Shown: in pieces, positions 46,544-57,074 of the stretch | Position numbering within the stretch: the stretch's first letter is position 1 | Layout: every line of letters begins with the position of its first letter | Source: Marinibacterium sp. | GTDB taxonomy: Bacteria > Pseudomonadota > Alphaproteobacteria > Rhodobacterales > Rhodobacteraceae | Assembly (NCBI GenBank): GCA_017643305.1 | Contig: JAEPNQ010000004.1 | Span: 59,098 to 123,097, forward strand | Direction: 5' to 3' | DNA: 64,000 nucleotides | Notes under the pieces: generated by a model | Told to the model about the DNA's origin: nothing | The model's input: the letters and a program-made list of their open reading frames with translations, nothing else | Databases searched by the model: none | Program-made: the position numbers and the translations under genes

Positions 46544-47362
46544 ATGGTCGAGAAAAGCGGCGGCAGACGTCCCACGGCAGAGCAGGTGCGCGAAGAAGAA
46601 CAGGCGCGGTTGCGGGAGTTCGAAGCAGCGGGCGGGCTGGACGGCCCGGTTTATGCACTGTCGCCGGGTATGGCGGCGTTTGATCTTGGACCGATGGTCG
46701 ATGCGCTGCGTAACTTCGGGGATGATCTGACGCGGTTGAAGGACCCGGCGCGAAACAGTACGGGCTACACCCCAGAAAACGGCTATTACGATACGCCAGA
46801 TGCAGATGCGCTGTACCTGCTGATACGGCGGCTGGAACCGGCACGGGTGATCGAAATCGGTGCAGGCAACAGCACCCGTGTGAACCGACAGGCGATCTGT
46901 GATGGCGGGTTTGACTGTGACCTGAAGGTGATTGACCCGTGGCCACGGGCGGATATCGACGGGCTGTATGACCAGTTCGTTCAGGCGCGGTTGGAAACGG
47001 TGGACACGGCACAATTCGACGCTTTGCAGGCTGGCGATGTGTTGTTCATCGATTCCAGCCACCAAGTGCGAATGTCGAACGATGTGGCGCATCTGTTCTG
47101 CAGGATTATCCCCGCGCTGCCGCCGGGTGTAGTGATCCACGTCCATGATGTGTTCCTGCCCTATGAGTATCCTAAGCGGTTCTTCTATGACTGCCCGTCC
47201 TGGGGGGAGCAGTACATGCTGCATGCCTTGCTCAGCTCGGGCGGCTATGACTTGCTGTGGCCTGGCTACTGGCTGCAGCGCGGGGTGCCGGAGGCGCAGG
47301 AGGCATTGCCTTTTCTCGCGACTGGTCGCGCGCAAAGCTTCTGGATGCGCAAAAGGGGCTGA
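46544..47362 (+). CDS. Class I SAM-dependent methyltransferase-like protein
   Basis: A 272-residue protein with a Rossmann-type SAM motif (ARVIEIGAGNSTRVNRQAIC) and a Methyltransf_24-like pattern: VLFIDSSHQVRMSNDVAHLF and VHVHDVFLPYEYPKRFF. GGAG precedes the ATG. This group often sits among glycan or peptide modification genes. The substrate is unknown. The next gene starts 2 bp later. Confidence 0.82.
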   Translation: MVEKSGGRRPTAEQVREEEQARLREFEAAGGLDGPVYALSPGMAAFDLGPMVDALRNFGDDLTRLKDPARNSTGYTPENGYYDTPDADALYLLIRRLEPARVIEIGAGNSTRVNRQAICDGGFDCDLKVIDPWPRADIDGLYDQFVQARLETVDTAQFDALQAGDVLFIDSSHQVRMSNDVAHLFCRIIPALPPGVVIHVHDVFLPYEYPKRFFYDCPSWGEQYMLHALLSSGGYDLLWPGYWLQRGVPEAQEALPFLATGRAQSFWMRKRG

Positions 47363-47364
47363 CC

Positions 47365-47895
47365 GTGGCGGTTTTGGAAACGGAACGCCTGCTATTGCGT
47401 CCTTTTGAGCCCAAAGACGCGCCCGCCTATGCCGCAATCCGGGCAAAGCCGCATGTAGTCCGGTTCCTGCCGGGCGGAGAGGCGCGCGCAGTACTGGCCA
47501 CCGAGGTTGCCGAGACCGTCATCGCCATGTTCAACAATTGCTGGCAGCGTGACGGGTATGGCCCCTGGGCGGTGGAGGAAAAAGCGACAGGGCGGCTCTG
47601 CGGTCACCATGGGTTGCGTTACCTGCCCGAAGAAGGTGGCGTGACCGAATTGCTCTACACATTGGATGACACGGTCTGGGGGCAGGGTTATGCCACCGAA
47701 GGCGGGCGGGCGGTGCTGGCCTATGGATTTGATACCATTGGGCTGGATCGCATTTTTGCCTGGGCAGTGCCGGATAATCACACGTCGCTGGCCGTGATGG
47801 CGCGGCTTGGGTTCACCCGCGTTCCGGGACTGGTTCAGAAGTTCGGGTTGCGGGTGGCGGAAACCTCCCTACGGCGTGAAGACCGGACCGGCTGA
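47365..47895 (+). CDS. GNAT-family N-acetyltransferase
   Basis: A 176-residue RimJ/RimL-type acetyltransferase: LETERLLLRPFEPKDAPAYA at the start and WGQGYATEGGRAVLAYGF in the acetyl-CoA-binding loop, then AVPDNHTSLAVMARLGF. The GTG start at 47365 has AAGGGG upstream and lies immediately after the methyltransferase stop. Confidence 0.9.
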   Translation: MAVLETERLLLRPFEPKDAPAYAAIRAKPHVVRFLPGGEARAVLATEVAETVIAMFNNCWQRDGYGPWAVEEKATGRLCGHHGLRYLPEEGGVTELLYTLDDTVWGQGYATEGGRAVLAYGFDTIGLDRIFAWAVPDNHTSLAVMARLGFTRVPGLVQKFGLRVAETSLRREDRTG

Positions 47896-48798
47896 CTACA
47901 TCACATTGCGATAGCTGGTTCCAACAACTTGCAGGGAGGATTGACCGGAGTAACAGGCCGAGATCAGCCAGAACCGTCCCGGTCCCATTTAAAGGATCCT
48001 GGCGTTCATATGCCCCATCATCGTTTGGGCGAAATCACCTTTGTCAAAGCGATGGATGTCCAGCAGGCAGTACCGTTCCAGCCCAGCCTGCTTCAGCGGC
48101 CCGCTCATTTCCAAAACCGCCTAAACATCCTTTTGTCCCTAGGTTAGCCCGCGCCGGATCTGTTGTTGGAGCGCACGCGTCCTGTTGTCGACCAGGATTG
48201 TTTAACATGTCAGGGCGCGACGGCGCCGCTGAATATGAGGCGTGCGCTGATTGTCCAGCAGCGCGGGGCGGACTTTAAGCGGACCTTAGCGGGCTGGCGC
48301 AGCGGCTGAGTGGCGTGTGATCGAGTGTTGGAGGCGGTGGTTGCCATGGAGCGGTACGTTTTTAATCACGCCATAGCAACCGAACTGCGTTTTTCAGACT
48401 GAGATGGGCCAAAGCACAAGGGGATATCACCGAGCTTTGCGGCTGGATAATGCGAATAGGCTGGTGGTGGGGCCGGGGCGGAACACGACCGAGATTGCTC
48501 TGGCCCCGTAGTCTTCCAGGTCGTTGCATTTTTCCAAGTCATTTGTGGCGGCGTGGTCGATTCCGCCCTTGGAAATGTGCCGTCAGCAACGACAGAACCA
48601 ACCATAATATCGTTAGGGTGAGTTGACGCACTGCAAGAAACGATCGCTAGATGAAGCAAGAACTGGTATCTACTCAAATTCAAATTTTGGCGGTTTCGTC
48701 CAAATTTTCGAAAATTCTTACCACATCCCGCAGCGGCGGCGGAGACTTGGCTAAATTAATTTCATCGTTGCCAACGCATATCTCAAGGGGCTGCCGCC
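47896..48798. other. Gene-poor 0.9-kb stretch with possible coding remnants
   Basis: No intact gene is evident. On the minus strand a 39-codon frame at 47989-48108 (MSGPLKQAGLERYCLLDIHR start) and another short frame around 48430-48570 (ending FRPGPTTSLFALSSRKAR) have protein-like character but no recognisable family or start context, so they may be remnants. Base composition becomes more AT-rich towards 48600-48780, upstream of the cyclase pseudogene. Confidence 0.4.
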
Positions 48799-50540
48799 TT
48801 GTTGGCAAATGTCATATCGGGACTGACGCGGATGGGCCGTGCATATCGCGCGATGGGACTTATGTGCTTTACCTTCATGCCTGTATCACTGGTGGCGCAA
48901 TCGGGGGGTCTTGATACTGCGCCCGAGGAAGTTGTTTTACTGAAAACGACACCATTCGTGGGATCTTGGCGCAGTATCTTCGTGATCCGGATCTCTGGCC
49001 TACCGTTCTAAGCCTGAACGATGTCGCCTCACCGGTGGATCTGGTTCCGGGCATAACCTTGAAGATGCCGCCGAAACAGGTGGAAGCCGCGGATGCTGCG
49101 CTGAGCCAGTCGCTGGAAGCGATCGAGGCGGCGATTGCCGAAGGGGCACAGATTTTTGCGCCCGGCGAAATCGGGTTGGCTATTGAAAATCGCGATGCCG
49201 CTGTTGCCAAGCGGGGTGAAGGCGAATGGCGGTAGGTTGTTATCTTTTCCGGATTGGCCGAGACGTTTGCGCGGGAGACGCTGGAGATTTCCGTGCGCGA
49301 GCGTAACCGGTCTGCCGAAGCGGTGGTGTCGGATGTGCAGGGTGAAGTGGAAGGACGCGCACCAGTGGAACCCAAGTGGTCGGACCGAACGCTGGATGAC
49401 GTTTTGGTGGAATTCGAACGGGTGCGCACCCTTTCAGCCAGCGCCACGCAAATCACCTTCCGCGACCTCAGCCGCCTGCGGCTCAACGCTAATTCCAACG
49501 CCACGATTCAGCGGATGCGCTCGGATCCATTGACCGGGGGCGAGGTCACCAAGGTGTCGCTCGCCAACGGCGATTTTTACGCGTTGCTGAACCAGCTGTC
49601 GAATAAATCAACTTTTGAAATTGACGTGCCGGGGGTCGAAACCACCACCAACTCGGCCAACTTCTGGATCAAGAATGATGACAGCGGCGCGCGGTTCGTG
49701 AACTGCGATGCCGAGGATCTGGAGATTGAGCGTAACGGCGAACCAATCACCGTGGGCGAAAACGAAGGCGTGGTGCTGAGCGACGCCACGACCGCGCAAA
49801 CCGAGGCGCTGACTTCACCGCTGCCGCAGGCACCAGGTGTTGGCGATCTGGCCAAACGCTTCAACGCGATGATTTCGCAGCTGGCCGAACGGCTGGAACT
49901 GATGAAGTTCGTGTCTTGCGGCACAATGAGCGCGATCCAGAAGGCCGATCAGGATGGTATGCATCGCGGTGGTGAGCGGCGGCGCGTGTCGGTGATCTTT
50001 ACCGACATTCGTGGCTATACCGAGTTTTCCGAATGTGTCCCGCCCAAGGTCGTGATTGAAGCGCTGAACCAGTATTTCGTTGTTCAGACCGATATTGTCG
50101 AAGACCATGGTGGTGACTTCGACAAGTTCATGGGCGATGCTATTGTCGCCGTCTTCGAAGACAAGGACATGGAAGCGCGCGCCGTATCTTGCTCTGTCGG
50201 GATTGCGGAGGCCATGGTCGGGTTGTTGGAGAAGTACCCAGATTACGATTTGCATGTGGGCATCGGTGGGGCCTCGGGTGAAGTTGTGATGGACGCCACG
50301 GGTGCGTGGGAGCGAATGGATTTCACCGTGCTTGGATCAACCGTGAACCTCTCAGCGCGCCTGTGCAGCAAGGCCGACCCGGGACAGGTACTGCTGGATT
50401 AGGCCACACGCGATGCAGCGACCGAGCTGAGGGACGTGGAATTCATCCCATTGGAGCCGCTCCCGCTCAAGGTCTATGCTGATCCGGTGTCGAACTTCTC
50501 GGCCAGCCGCCACGGCGACGCCAACAGTGAAACCGCGTGA
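48799..50540 (+). pseudogene. LysM/FecR-type adenylate/guanylate cyclase, multiply disrupted
   Basis: Pieced together, the product would be an exported N-terminus, a LysM-like segment (GILAQYLRDPDLWPTVLSLN), a FecR-like domain (FRDLSRLRLNANSNATIQRM; STFEIDVPG) and a class III cyclase domain (RRVSVIFTDIRGYTEFS; DKFMGDAIVAVFED; LGSTVNLSARLC). Three lesions are visible. A one-base loss at about 48930-48940 shifts the frame in the VVL(T)END region, a TAG stands at 49233-49235 where GAG would fit (GEWR-E-VV), and a TAG at 50400-50402 interrupts VLLD-ATRDAA before the natural TGA at 50538-50540. The middle frame (49254-50402) could still make a cyclase domain without export sequence. Confidence 0.85.
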
Positions 50541-50549
50541 GCGACCCGA

Positions 50550-50927
50550 TCAGATCCATATTGCCCAGATCCACACCATGGCAATATAGGTCAGCTGGTG
50601 CAGGCATTGGTCAATCCCCGCCGCGCGCCAGAACGCCGCCTGATCGGGGGTTAGTCGGCGTTTGTCAGAATGGCTGGCCTTCCAGAAATCGATATGGAAG
50701 TGCACGATCCATTCCGCCACGGTCAAAACGACTAGCGGCAGCAATGATGTGCCCATGATGACCAGAACAATCACTGTTCCGGCCGCATGTACCCCGGCAT
50801 GTTGGGCGCGCCCCATGTGCATGTACTGTCCACGCCCCGCCAACATCTTCGGTGTCTGAAGAAAATAGTCGGCGAACATGTGTTTGATCTGCAGCAGAAT
50901 AAGCAGCACGAGGAGGGTTGAAATCAT
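50550..50927 (-). CDS. DUF3307-family membrane protein
   Basis: A 125-residue protein with hydrophobic helices and the DUF3307 hallmark LILLQIKHMFADYFLQTPKM, then HAGVHAAGTVIVLVIMG and HFHIDFWKASHSDKRRLTPD. ATG 50927 gives the family start; a GTG 17 codons upstream is an alternative. Function unknown. Confidence 0.82.
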   Translation of the reverse strand: MISTLLVLLILLQIKHMFADYFLQTPKMLAGRGQYMHMGRAQHAGVHAAGTVIVLVIMGTSLLPLVVLTVAEWIVHFHIDFWKASHSDKRRLTPDQAAFWRAAGIDQCLHQLTYIAMVWIWAIWI

Positions 50928-51017
50928 GTGTTGATCCAAGTCCCGATAGATAATTGTCCCCAGGTCAAACTTAGGCACTTATTTCACAGCCTTCAATCAC
51001 ACCCTTGAAATCAATTG

Positions 51018-54000
51018 ATGCAGTTACCTTCTCAAGCCCATTGCACTAAGGGGGCGTGGTTTGCAATTATGCGCCAATTGCTTGTCCGAGGCGACCGTGC
51101 CTTGCACTGGACAGGCACAAGCAGGAATGGGACTGGACCGATAGAACGCACGCTTTTCGGCTTTATCTGGAAACACTCGCGCCGCGATCAGCTTGTCCTG
51201 CTGATGGTGACGCTGACCTTGTTTCCGCTACAATACCTGACGCTTGAACTGCCCAAGCGGATCATTAACGACGCGATCGGTGCAAAAAGCGCCACGATCG
51301 ACCTGTTTGGGTATGAAATTCCGCAGGTCACATTCCTGATTGTACTGTGTTTCGGCTTCCTCTTTGCGGTGGCCGCGCATGGGCTGATGAAGATGCGGAT
51401 CAACACCATGAAAGGTGTGCTGAGCGAACGCATGTTGCGCCGTTTCCGATTCCTGCTGATCGCCCGCATCCTGCGTTTCCCGCAGCCTTATTTCGAACGC
51501 GTCAGCCAGGGTGAGCTGGTGTCGATGGTCACGGCGGAAAGCGAACCGATGGGCGGGCTGATGGGTGACGCGATCAGCCAGCCAGTTTTGCAGGCGGGGC
51601 AGATGATCACGATCCTGTCTTTCCTATTCCTCCAAAGCTTCTGGTTCGGTCTGGCAGCGGTGGCGCTGATCCCGGTGCAGGGCTGGCTAATCCCGAAACT
51701 GCAGCGCCGGATCAACCTGTTGAACAAGGAACGCATCAAGCAGGTGCGCGTGCTGGCCGCGGTGATCGGCGAAAGCGCCGCCGGTGCAGGGGCCCTGCGC
51801 CTGAACGGGGGCTGGCGGTATCGGATGTCGCTGGTGTCGAATCAGCTGGGCCGACTATTCGAGATCCGCTTCGACATCTACCAGAAGAAATTCTTTATGA
51901 AGTTCATCAACAACTTCATCGGGCAAATGACGCCGTTTTTCTTCTATTTGATTGGCGGTTTGCTGGTGTTGCAGGGTTCCGTCAGCCTTGGGGCCCTAGT
52001 GGCGGCGTTGGCCGCCTACAAGGACTTGTCCAGCCCGTGGAAGGAACTGCTGACTTACTACAACCAGACCCAGGACATGTCGATCCGATGGGAAACTATC
52101 ACCGAACGCTTTGCGCCGTCGGGCATTATGGACGAAGATCTGTTTGTTGGTGACCCTGAAACCCTGCCGCATCTGAGCGGTGATATCGTTCTGGAAAATG
52201 TCAGCGTGCGGGATCTGGATGGCAACCCGGTGCTGGATGATCTCAAGGCGACGCTTCCGGCGGGCAAGCTGATCGGCATAGCCTCCCCGTCCGAGGAAGA
52301 CCGCAAGGCGTTCACGGAACTGCTGACACGGGAAGTTCTACCCAGCTCGGGCAAGGTGATGGTTGGCGACCATGACCTGAAGACCCTACATCATGGCGTT
52401 ATCGCCGGACGGATCGGGCGGGCGACGTCACGGCCGCAACTGTTTCAGGGTACGTTCGGCGATAACGTGATGATGCCGCTGAAATTCCGCCCCTTGGGTG
52501 ACCCAGCTGACCCCAAGTTCCACGTGGAAGGTCTCCGCGCCGGGAACAGCGAAGATCCGTTCGACACCGACTGGATCGACCCCAAAATCGCTGGATTGGA
52601 AACCCAAGAAGACCTGCGCAAATGGTGGTTGCGGCTGATCGAAGGCATGGGATCTGGCAGCGCGTTGTTCCGCCGGGGGTTGGACCAGCGGTTTGATGCT
52701 GTGCTGCACTCTGAACTGGCCGCCAAACTGGTGGAGTTGCGGCCAAAAATGCAGCAAGCCATTGCCGATGCGGGGCTGGAACGCACAGTTTTCCGGTTCC
52801 TGCCGGATGAATATAACCCGGCCGTCCCCGCCGCTGAAAACCTGTTGTTCGCCATTCCTAACGTGCCGCTGACACAGGAACTGCTGTCCAACCAGACTGT
52901 GTTCCTGGCCAAACTGCGGGAATTGGGGCTGGATGAAGACCTGGTTGCGCTGGCCCGCGAAGTGGTGGACCTGCTGCGGCAGATTTTTGGTCTGGACGGC
53001 ACCGACCATCCGTTGTTCCGCAACCTTGGCCTGGAAGCATCCGTGTTCGAGGCAGCGGTGGAACTGGTCGAAAAAACCCGCGAAAAGGGGGCAGCGGGTC
53101 TGGAACTCGAAGAGATTGCCACGCTGTTGACCGTGCCCAGCCGGATATCGGCTCAGGATATCGGCCCGGCCTTTTCGGATGAAATGAAAACCCGGATCAT
53201 TGAGCTGCGCCGGTCACACCGGCAGGAGCTGATGAACGTTCTGGATGACGTGTTTGATCCGCTGGATGTGGAACAATTCACGCCCGGCTTGACCGTGGTT
53301 GAAAACGCGCTGTTTGGCAAAATCTCTAGCGATGCCGGGTCGCGGGCGGATGAGGTGCGCAAGCTTGTGGCCGACGTGTTGATGGAGGCTGGCGTTCAGC
53401 AACTGGTGATCGAACTGATCTACGACGTGCCCATCGCGCTGAGCGGCGCTAACCTGCCGGGCATATTTGCCGAACCGCTGTCGTTCACCCGCGCTACGAT
53501 CAAACGGCCCGACATCCTGATCCTCGATCAGGCGTTGGCTAGCTACGATGCAGAAACACGCGCAATGGTGCATCGCAATCTGCGGGAATTGCTGCCGGAC
53601 ACAACCATCATATCCCTCCAGGAGACGCTGGAAGACGAAGACGCCTTTGACGTGACTTTTGAACTGCGACAGGGCCGGATTGTCAGTGATGAAGCGCACG
53701 TAGAGGCCGAAGCCGACAGCGCCGCTGGGGCCGATCTGGCGCGCAAGTTGCGTGCGCTGGAGCAGACTGACATGTTCTCCAAACTGAACCGCAAGCAGCT
53801 GCGCCTGCTGGCCTTTGGGGCGCGCTGGTATAACGCCCAGCCCGGGGAAATCGTGTTCCAAAAGGGGGATGAGCCCAAGGATGGTGCGTACATGATCCTG
53901 GATGGTGAAGCCGCGTTGATCCTGCCCAAGGAAGATGAACAGGACCTGCTGATCGCCTCCGTCGGGGCGGGCACACTGGTAGGTGAATTGGGGCTCATCA

Positions 54001-54149
54001 AGAACGAACCCCGTGCATTGACCATGACGGCGGCAACCGACCTTGAATGCCTCCGCATCGGGGCAGAGGAATTCCTGGCCGTAGTCGAAAATGACGCTGC
54101 GACCGCGTTCAAGCTGCTGCAGGTGGTGGCCGGTTACGTCAAGAACTGA
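51018..54149 (+). CDS. ABC-exporter-like membrane protein with degenerate ATPase, 320-residue insertion and C-terminal cyclic-nucleotide-binding domain
   Basis: A 1043-residue protein; ATG 51069 is an alternative start. The N-terminal 340 residues are an ABC-exporter membrane domain (ERTLFGFIWKHSRRDQLVLL onwards). The ATPase domain lacks a usable Walker A (ASPSEEDRKAF replaces GPSGSGKST). LSGGQ is LSGAN, the catalytic Glu after Walker B is Gln (ILILDQALASYD), and the switch His is Gln (ISLQETLED). About 320 extra residues separate the Q-loop region (RPQLFQGTFGDNVMM, about 478) from LSGAN (about 808). Residues 918-1040 form a cNMP-binding domain with GELGLIKNEPRAL, including the phosphate-binding Arg. 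It looks like a cyclic-nucleotide-responsive membrane protein without ATPase turnover. Confidence 0.85.
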   Translation: MQLPSQAHCTKGAWFAIMRQLLVRGDRALHWTGTSRNGTGPIERTLFGFIWKHSRRDQLVLLMVTLTLFPLQYLTLELPKRIINDAIGAKSATIDLFGYEIPQVTFLIVLCFGFLFAVAAHGLMKMRINTMKGVLSERMLRRFRFLLIARILRFPQPYFERVSQGELVSMVTAESEPMGGLMGDAISQPVLQAGQMITILSFLFLQSFWFGLAAVALIPVQGWLIPKLQRRINLLNKERIKQVRVLAAVIGESAAGAGALRLNGGWRYRMSLVSNQLGRLFEIRFDIYQKKFFMKFINNFIGQMTPFFFYLIGGLLVLQGSVSLGALVAALAAYKDLSSPWKELLTYYNQTQDMSIRWETITERFAPSGIMDEDLFVGDPETLPHLSGDIVLENVSVRDLDGNPVLDDLKATLPAGKLIGIASPSEEDRKAFTELLTREVLPSSGKVMVGDHDLKTLHHGVIAGRIGRATSRPQLFQGTFGDNVMMPLKFRPLGDPADPKFHVEGLRAGNSEDPFDTDWIDPKIAGLETQEDLRKWWLRLIEGMGSGSALFRRGLDQRFDAVLHSELAAKLVELRPKMQQAIADAGLERTVFRFLPDEYNPAVPAAENLLFAIPNVPLTQELLSNQTVFLAKLRELGLDEDLVALAREVVDLLRQIFGLDGTDHPLFRNLGLEASVFEAAVELVEKTREKGAAGLELEEIATLLTVPSRISAQDIGPAFSDEMKTRIIELRRSHRQELMNVLDDVFDPLDVEQFTPGLTVVENALFGKISSDAGSRADEVRKLVADVLMEAGVQQLVIELIYDVPIALSGANLPGIFAEPLSFTRATIKRPDILILDQALASYDAETRAMVHRNLRELLPDTTIISLQETLEDEDAFDVTFELRQGRIVSDEAHVEAEADSAAGADLARKLRALEQTDMFSKLNRKQLRLLAFGARWYNAQPGEIVFQKGDEPKDGAYMILDGEAALILPKEDEQDLLIASVGAGTLVGELGLIKNEPRALTMTAATDLECLRIGAEEFLAVVENDAATAFKLLQVVAGYVKN

Positions 54150-54161
54150 ACCAGCCCGCCA

Positions 54162-55469
54162 TCAGACGAACCGGTTGACGTAGTTTTCCAGCCGCTCCTG
54201 TTGGCCGGAGCGCGGTGCAGGATCGATCTCCCCCGCGTGGACCCTGTCAAAGATGGCGTCGAAATCGCTATCCAGCATGGCCTTGGCTTCGGGCGTGTCC
54301 CACCCTGCATAGCGGTCGGCAACTGCGCTTTCTAACCCGCCATCTTCCAGCATGACCACTGCGGCCTTAAGTCCGCGCGCGCAGACATCCATCGCCCCGA
54401 CATGCGCGGCCACCAGATCCTCCGCATCCAGTGACTGGCGGCGAAGCTTGGCGTCGAAGTTGGTGCCACCGGTGGTGAACCCACCCGTCTTCAGGATCTG
54501 GTAATAGGCCAACGCCACCTCGGACACATTATTTGGAAACTGGTCGGTGTCCCAGCCGGATTGGTAATCATTTCGGTTCATATCGATGGAGCCCAGCATG
54601 CCATCTGCCGCTGCCACGGCAAGTTCATGTTCGAAACTATGCCCGGCCAGAATCGCGTGGCCCTGTTCGATGTTTAGTTTGACCTCATCTTCCAGACCAT
54701 ACTTGCGCAGAAACCCGATGCAGGTGGCGGCGTCAAAGTCATACTGGTGTTTGGAGGGTTCCTGCGGTTTCGGTTCCACCAGGATCGTACCCTTGAAGCC
54801 GATCTTGTGTTTGTATTCGACCACCATGTTCAGGAACCGGCCCATATGGTCCAGTTCACGGGTCAGGTCGGTGTTGAGCAGGGTTTCATACCCTTCCCGC
54901 CCACCCCACAGCACATAGTTCTGCCCGCCCAGCTTGTGGGTCGCGTCCATGCAGGTCTTTACCGTTGCTGCGCTCCACGCAAAGACATCCGGATCCGGGT
55001 TAGTGGACGCGCCTGCCATGAATCGGCGGTGCGAAAACATGTTGGCCGTGCCCCACAGCAGGCGTGGCCCGCCTGCGGCCATCTTTTCCCCGAAATATTC
55101 TATAATCTCTTCGAAATTGCGCAGGCTTTCGGCAAAGGTTGCGCCTTCAGGCCGGACATCCAGATCGTGCCAGCAATAAAACGGCTGGCCCAGAATGGCA
55201 AACAGGGCAAAAGCCGCGTCGGCCTTGGCGCGGGCATGGGCCATGTCCATGTCAGCTTGCCATGGGCGCAGGAAGGTTGCCGCCCCAAACGGATCGCCGC
55301 CTTCCCAAGCGAAGGAATGCCAATAGGCGACCGCGAACCGCAGATGGTCTTCCATCCGTTTGCCCATGACGATTTCGTCGGGGTTGTAATGCCTGAAGGC
55401 CAACGGATTGTCGCTGTTGGGGCCTTCGAATGTGGCGGGCTTGATGCCTGCAAAGAAGCTGTCGGTCAT
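54162..55469 (-). CDS. xylA: Xylose isomerase
   Basis: A 435-residue enzyme converting D-xylose to D-xylulose. Metal and active-site regions are intact: [12 protein letters not shown] (here FYCWHDLDV), [37 protein letters not shown] and [19 protein letters not shown]. Its start overlaps the stop of xylB by 4 bp. Confidence 0.97.
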   Translation of the reverse strand: MTDSFFAGIKPATFEGPNSDNPLAFRHYNPDEIVMGKRMEDHLRFAVAYWHSFAWEGGDPFGAATFLRPWQADMDMAHARAKADAAFALFAILGQPFYCWHDLDVRPEGATFAESLRNFEEIIEYFGEKMAAGGPRLLWGTANMFSHRRFMAGASTNPDPDVFAWSAATVKTCMDATHKLGGQNYVLWGGREGYETLLNTDLTRELDHMGRFLNMVVEYKHKIGFKGTILVEPKPQEPSKHQYDFDAATCIGFLRKYGLEDEVKLNIEQGHAILAGHSFEHELAVAAADGMLGSIDMNRNDYQSGWDTDQFPNNVSEVALAYYQILKTGGFTTGGTNFDAKLRRQSLDAEDLVAAHVGAMDVCARGLKAAVVMLEDGGLESAVADRYAGWDTPEAKAMLDSDFDAIFDRVHAGEIDPAPRSGQQERLENYVNRFV

Positions 55470-56917
55470 GAGGCACCTTTCAGGGCTGGGTAGAGAGATT
55501 TGAATGTGTCCCGCGCCGCGTCATAGGCGGGCTGGAGGTCGGGTTTCGGATCGATGATCTCGAAAATCTCGGGTTTTGTCATGATATCGCGGGGTGCCTG
55601 TCCGGTTGCTGCGCACAGGGCCAGCCTCGCGGCTCCCATGGCGGCGCCAAACTCACCTTTCGCGGGCAGGGCAATCGGCAGGCCTAGCACAGTTGCCAGC
55701 AGTTCCACCCAATAGCGTGACTGGGACCCGCCGCCGATGGCCAGCAGGGTTTCCAGATTTGCACCCGTCGCGCGCAGCGCATCGAGGTTGTCGCGCAGGG
55801 CGAAGCTGACGCCTTCGACAACGGCGCGGGTCAGATCGGCCCGGTCGGTGGCAATATCCAGTCCGACAAACGCGCCACGCATCTTGCTGTCATTATGCGG
55901 GGTACGTTCACCAGACAGGTAGGGTAGAAATCGCACGTTGCTGGGCCCGTCGATCCCATCACCCAGCGCGGCGGCCAGCGAAGCTGCATCCTGCTGCAGG
56001 TTCGCGGCCAGCCAGTTCAGGCTGTCGGTCGCGGCAAGGATTACGCCCATCTGGTACCACGTGTCGGGAATGGCGTGGCAGAATGTGTGCACGGCGGTTG
56101 CGGCGTCCGGGGAAAACCCGTTGCGTGCGGCCAGCAGCACACCCGACGTCCCTAGAGACACGAAGCCGTCACCATCGCGCAGGGCGCCGATACCGCAGGC
56201 GGCGGCGGCATTGTCACCGCCCCCGCCCGCAACCGGAACACCCATGGGGAGATTGAGTGTTTCGGCCAGATCTCCGCGCAGATAGCCTGCGATGTCGCCG
56301 CCTTCGACCAAAGTGGGCATCTGCGACAGTTCCAGATTGCAATGCTTCAGCAGGTCCGGGGCCCAGGCCCGCTCGCCCGTATCCATCCACGCGGTGCCCG
56401 CGCTGTCGGACATGTCGGAGGTGAACCCACCGGTAAGCCAATAGGCCACGTAGTCCTTTGTTAGCAGGATCTTGGAGATGCGGGCGAAAGTTTCGGGTTC
56501 ATGTTCCGCTACCCATTGCACCTTGGGCGCGGTGAAGCCGGGAAAGACGATGTTGCCCGTGGTTTCGCGAAACCCCGGCGTGGCATCCAGCGTGGCGGCC
56601 TGTTCATCGCTGCGCGTGTCGTTCCACAGCATGCAGGGCCGCAGGACTGCACCGGTGTCGTCCAGCAAGGTCGCGCCATGCATCTGACCCGACAGACCGA
56701 TGCCGCGCAGATCGGCCATCGCAGCCGGGTGTGCGGCAGACAATTTAGCCAGTACGTTTTGGCAGGCATTGATCCAGTCCTGCGGGTCCTGTTCGCTCCA
56801 TCCTGAGTGCGGGTGAGACACCGGGTAGGCGGCCTCTGCGCTGCCAACAACAGCCCCTTCAGGATCAATCAGCAGCCCGCGCAAACCGGACGTGCCAAGA
56901 TCCAGTCCCAAATACAT
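55466..56917 (-). CDS. xylB: Xylulokinase
   Basis: A 483-residue FGGY-family kinase phosphorylating D-xylulose. [20 protein letters not shown] opens the ATP domain, [20 protein letters not shown] forms the substrate region, and [14 protein letters not shown] and [20 protein letters not shown] are in the C-terminal domain. It is the first gene of xylBA. The 157-bp upstream region is AT-rich (around 56960-57030) and likely holds the promoter and operator. No xylose transporter or regulator gene lies beside it in this window. Confidence 0.96.
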   Translation of the reverse strand: MYLGLDLGTSGLRGLLIDPEGAVVGSAEAAYPVSHPHSGWSEQDPQDWINACQNVLAKLSAAHPAAMADLRGIGLSGQMHGATLLDDTGAVLRPCMLWNDTRSDEQAATLDATPGFRETTGNIVFPGFTAPKVQWVAEHEPETFARISKILLTKDYVAYWLTGGFTSDMSDSAGTAWMDTGERAWAPDLLKHCNLELSQMPTLVEGGDIAGYLRGDLAETLNLPMGVPVAGGGGDNAAAACGIGALRDGDGFVSLGTSGVLLAARNGFSPDAATAVHTFCHAIPDTWYQMGVILAATDSLNWLAANLQQDAASLAAALGDGIDGPSNVRFLPYLSGERTPHNDSKMRGAFVGLDIATDRADLTRAVVEGVSFALRDNLDALRATGANLETLLAIGGGSQSRYWVELLATVLGLPIALPAKGEFGAAMGAARLALCAATGQAPRDIMTKPEIFEIIDPKPDLQPAYDAARDTFKSLYPALKGAS

Positions 56918-57074
56918 TTTGATGATCCTCCCAGGCTAACCAACTTGACTTTAAACCATCTTTTTGAGGTGCGTCAATCAAACGCAATAATGATAAAAAT
57001 AGCTAAAAATGAAGTTAATTTGGGTGGTTGAGGGCGGGTCTTTGATGAGCGCTCCTCCGTGATTTACAAGGCGT

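Noticed and set aside
40934..50540. Amber (TAG) recoding to explain several in-frame TAG codons
   Set aside because: TAG also ends apparently normal genes (for example the DapA-like gene at 11198-12115 and the 49-residue gene at 23715-23864), another cyclase is stopped by TAA, and frameshifts coexist; gene decay is simpler.
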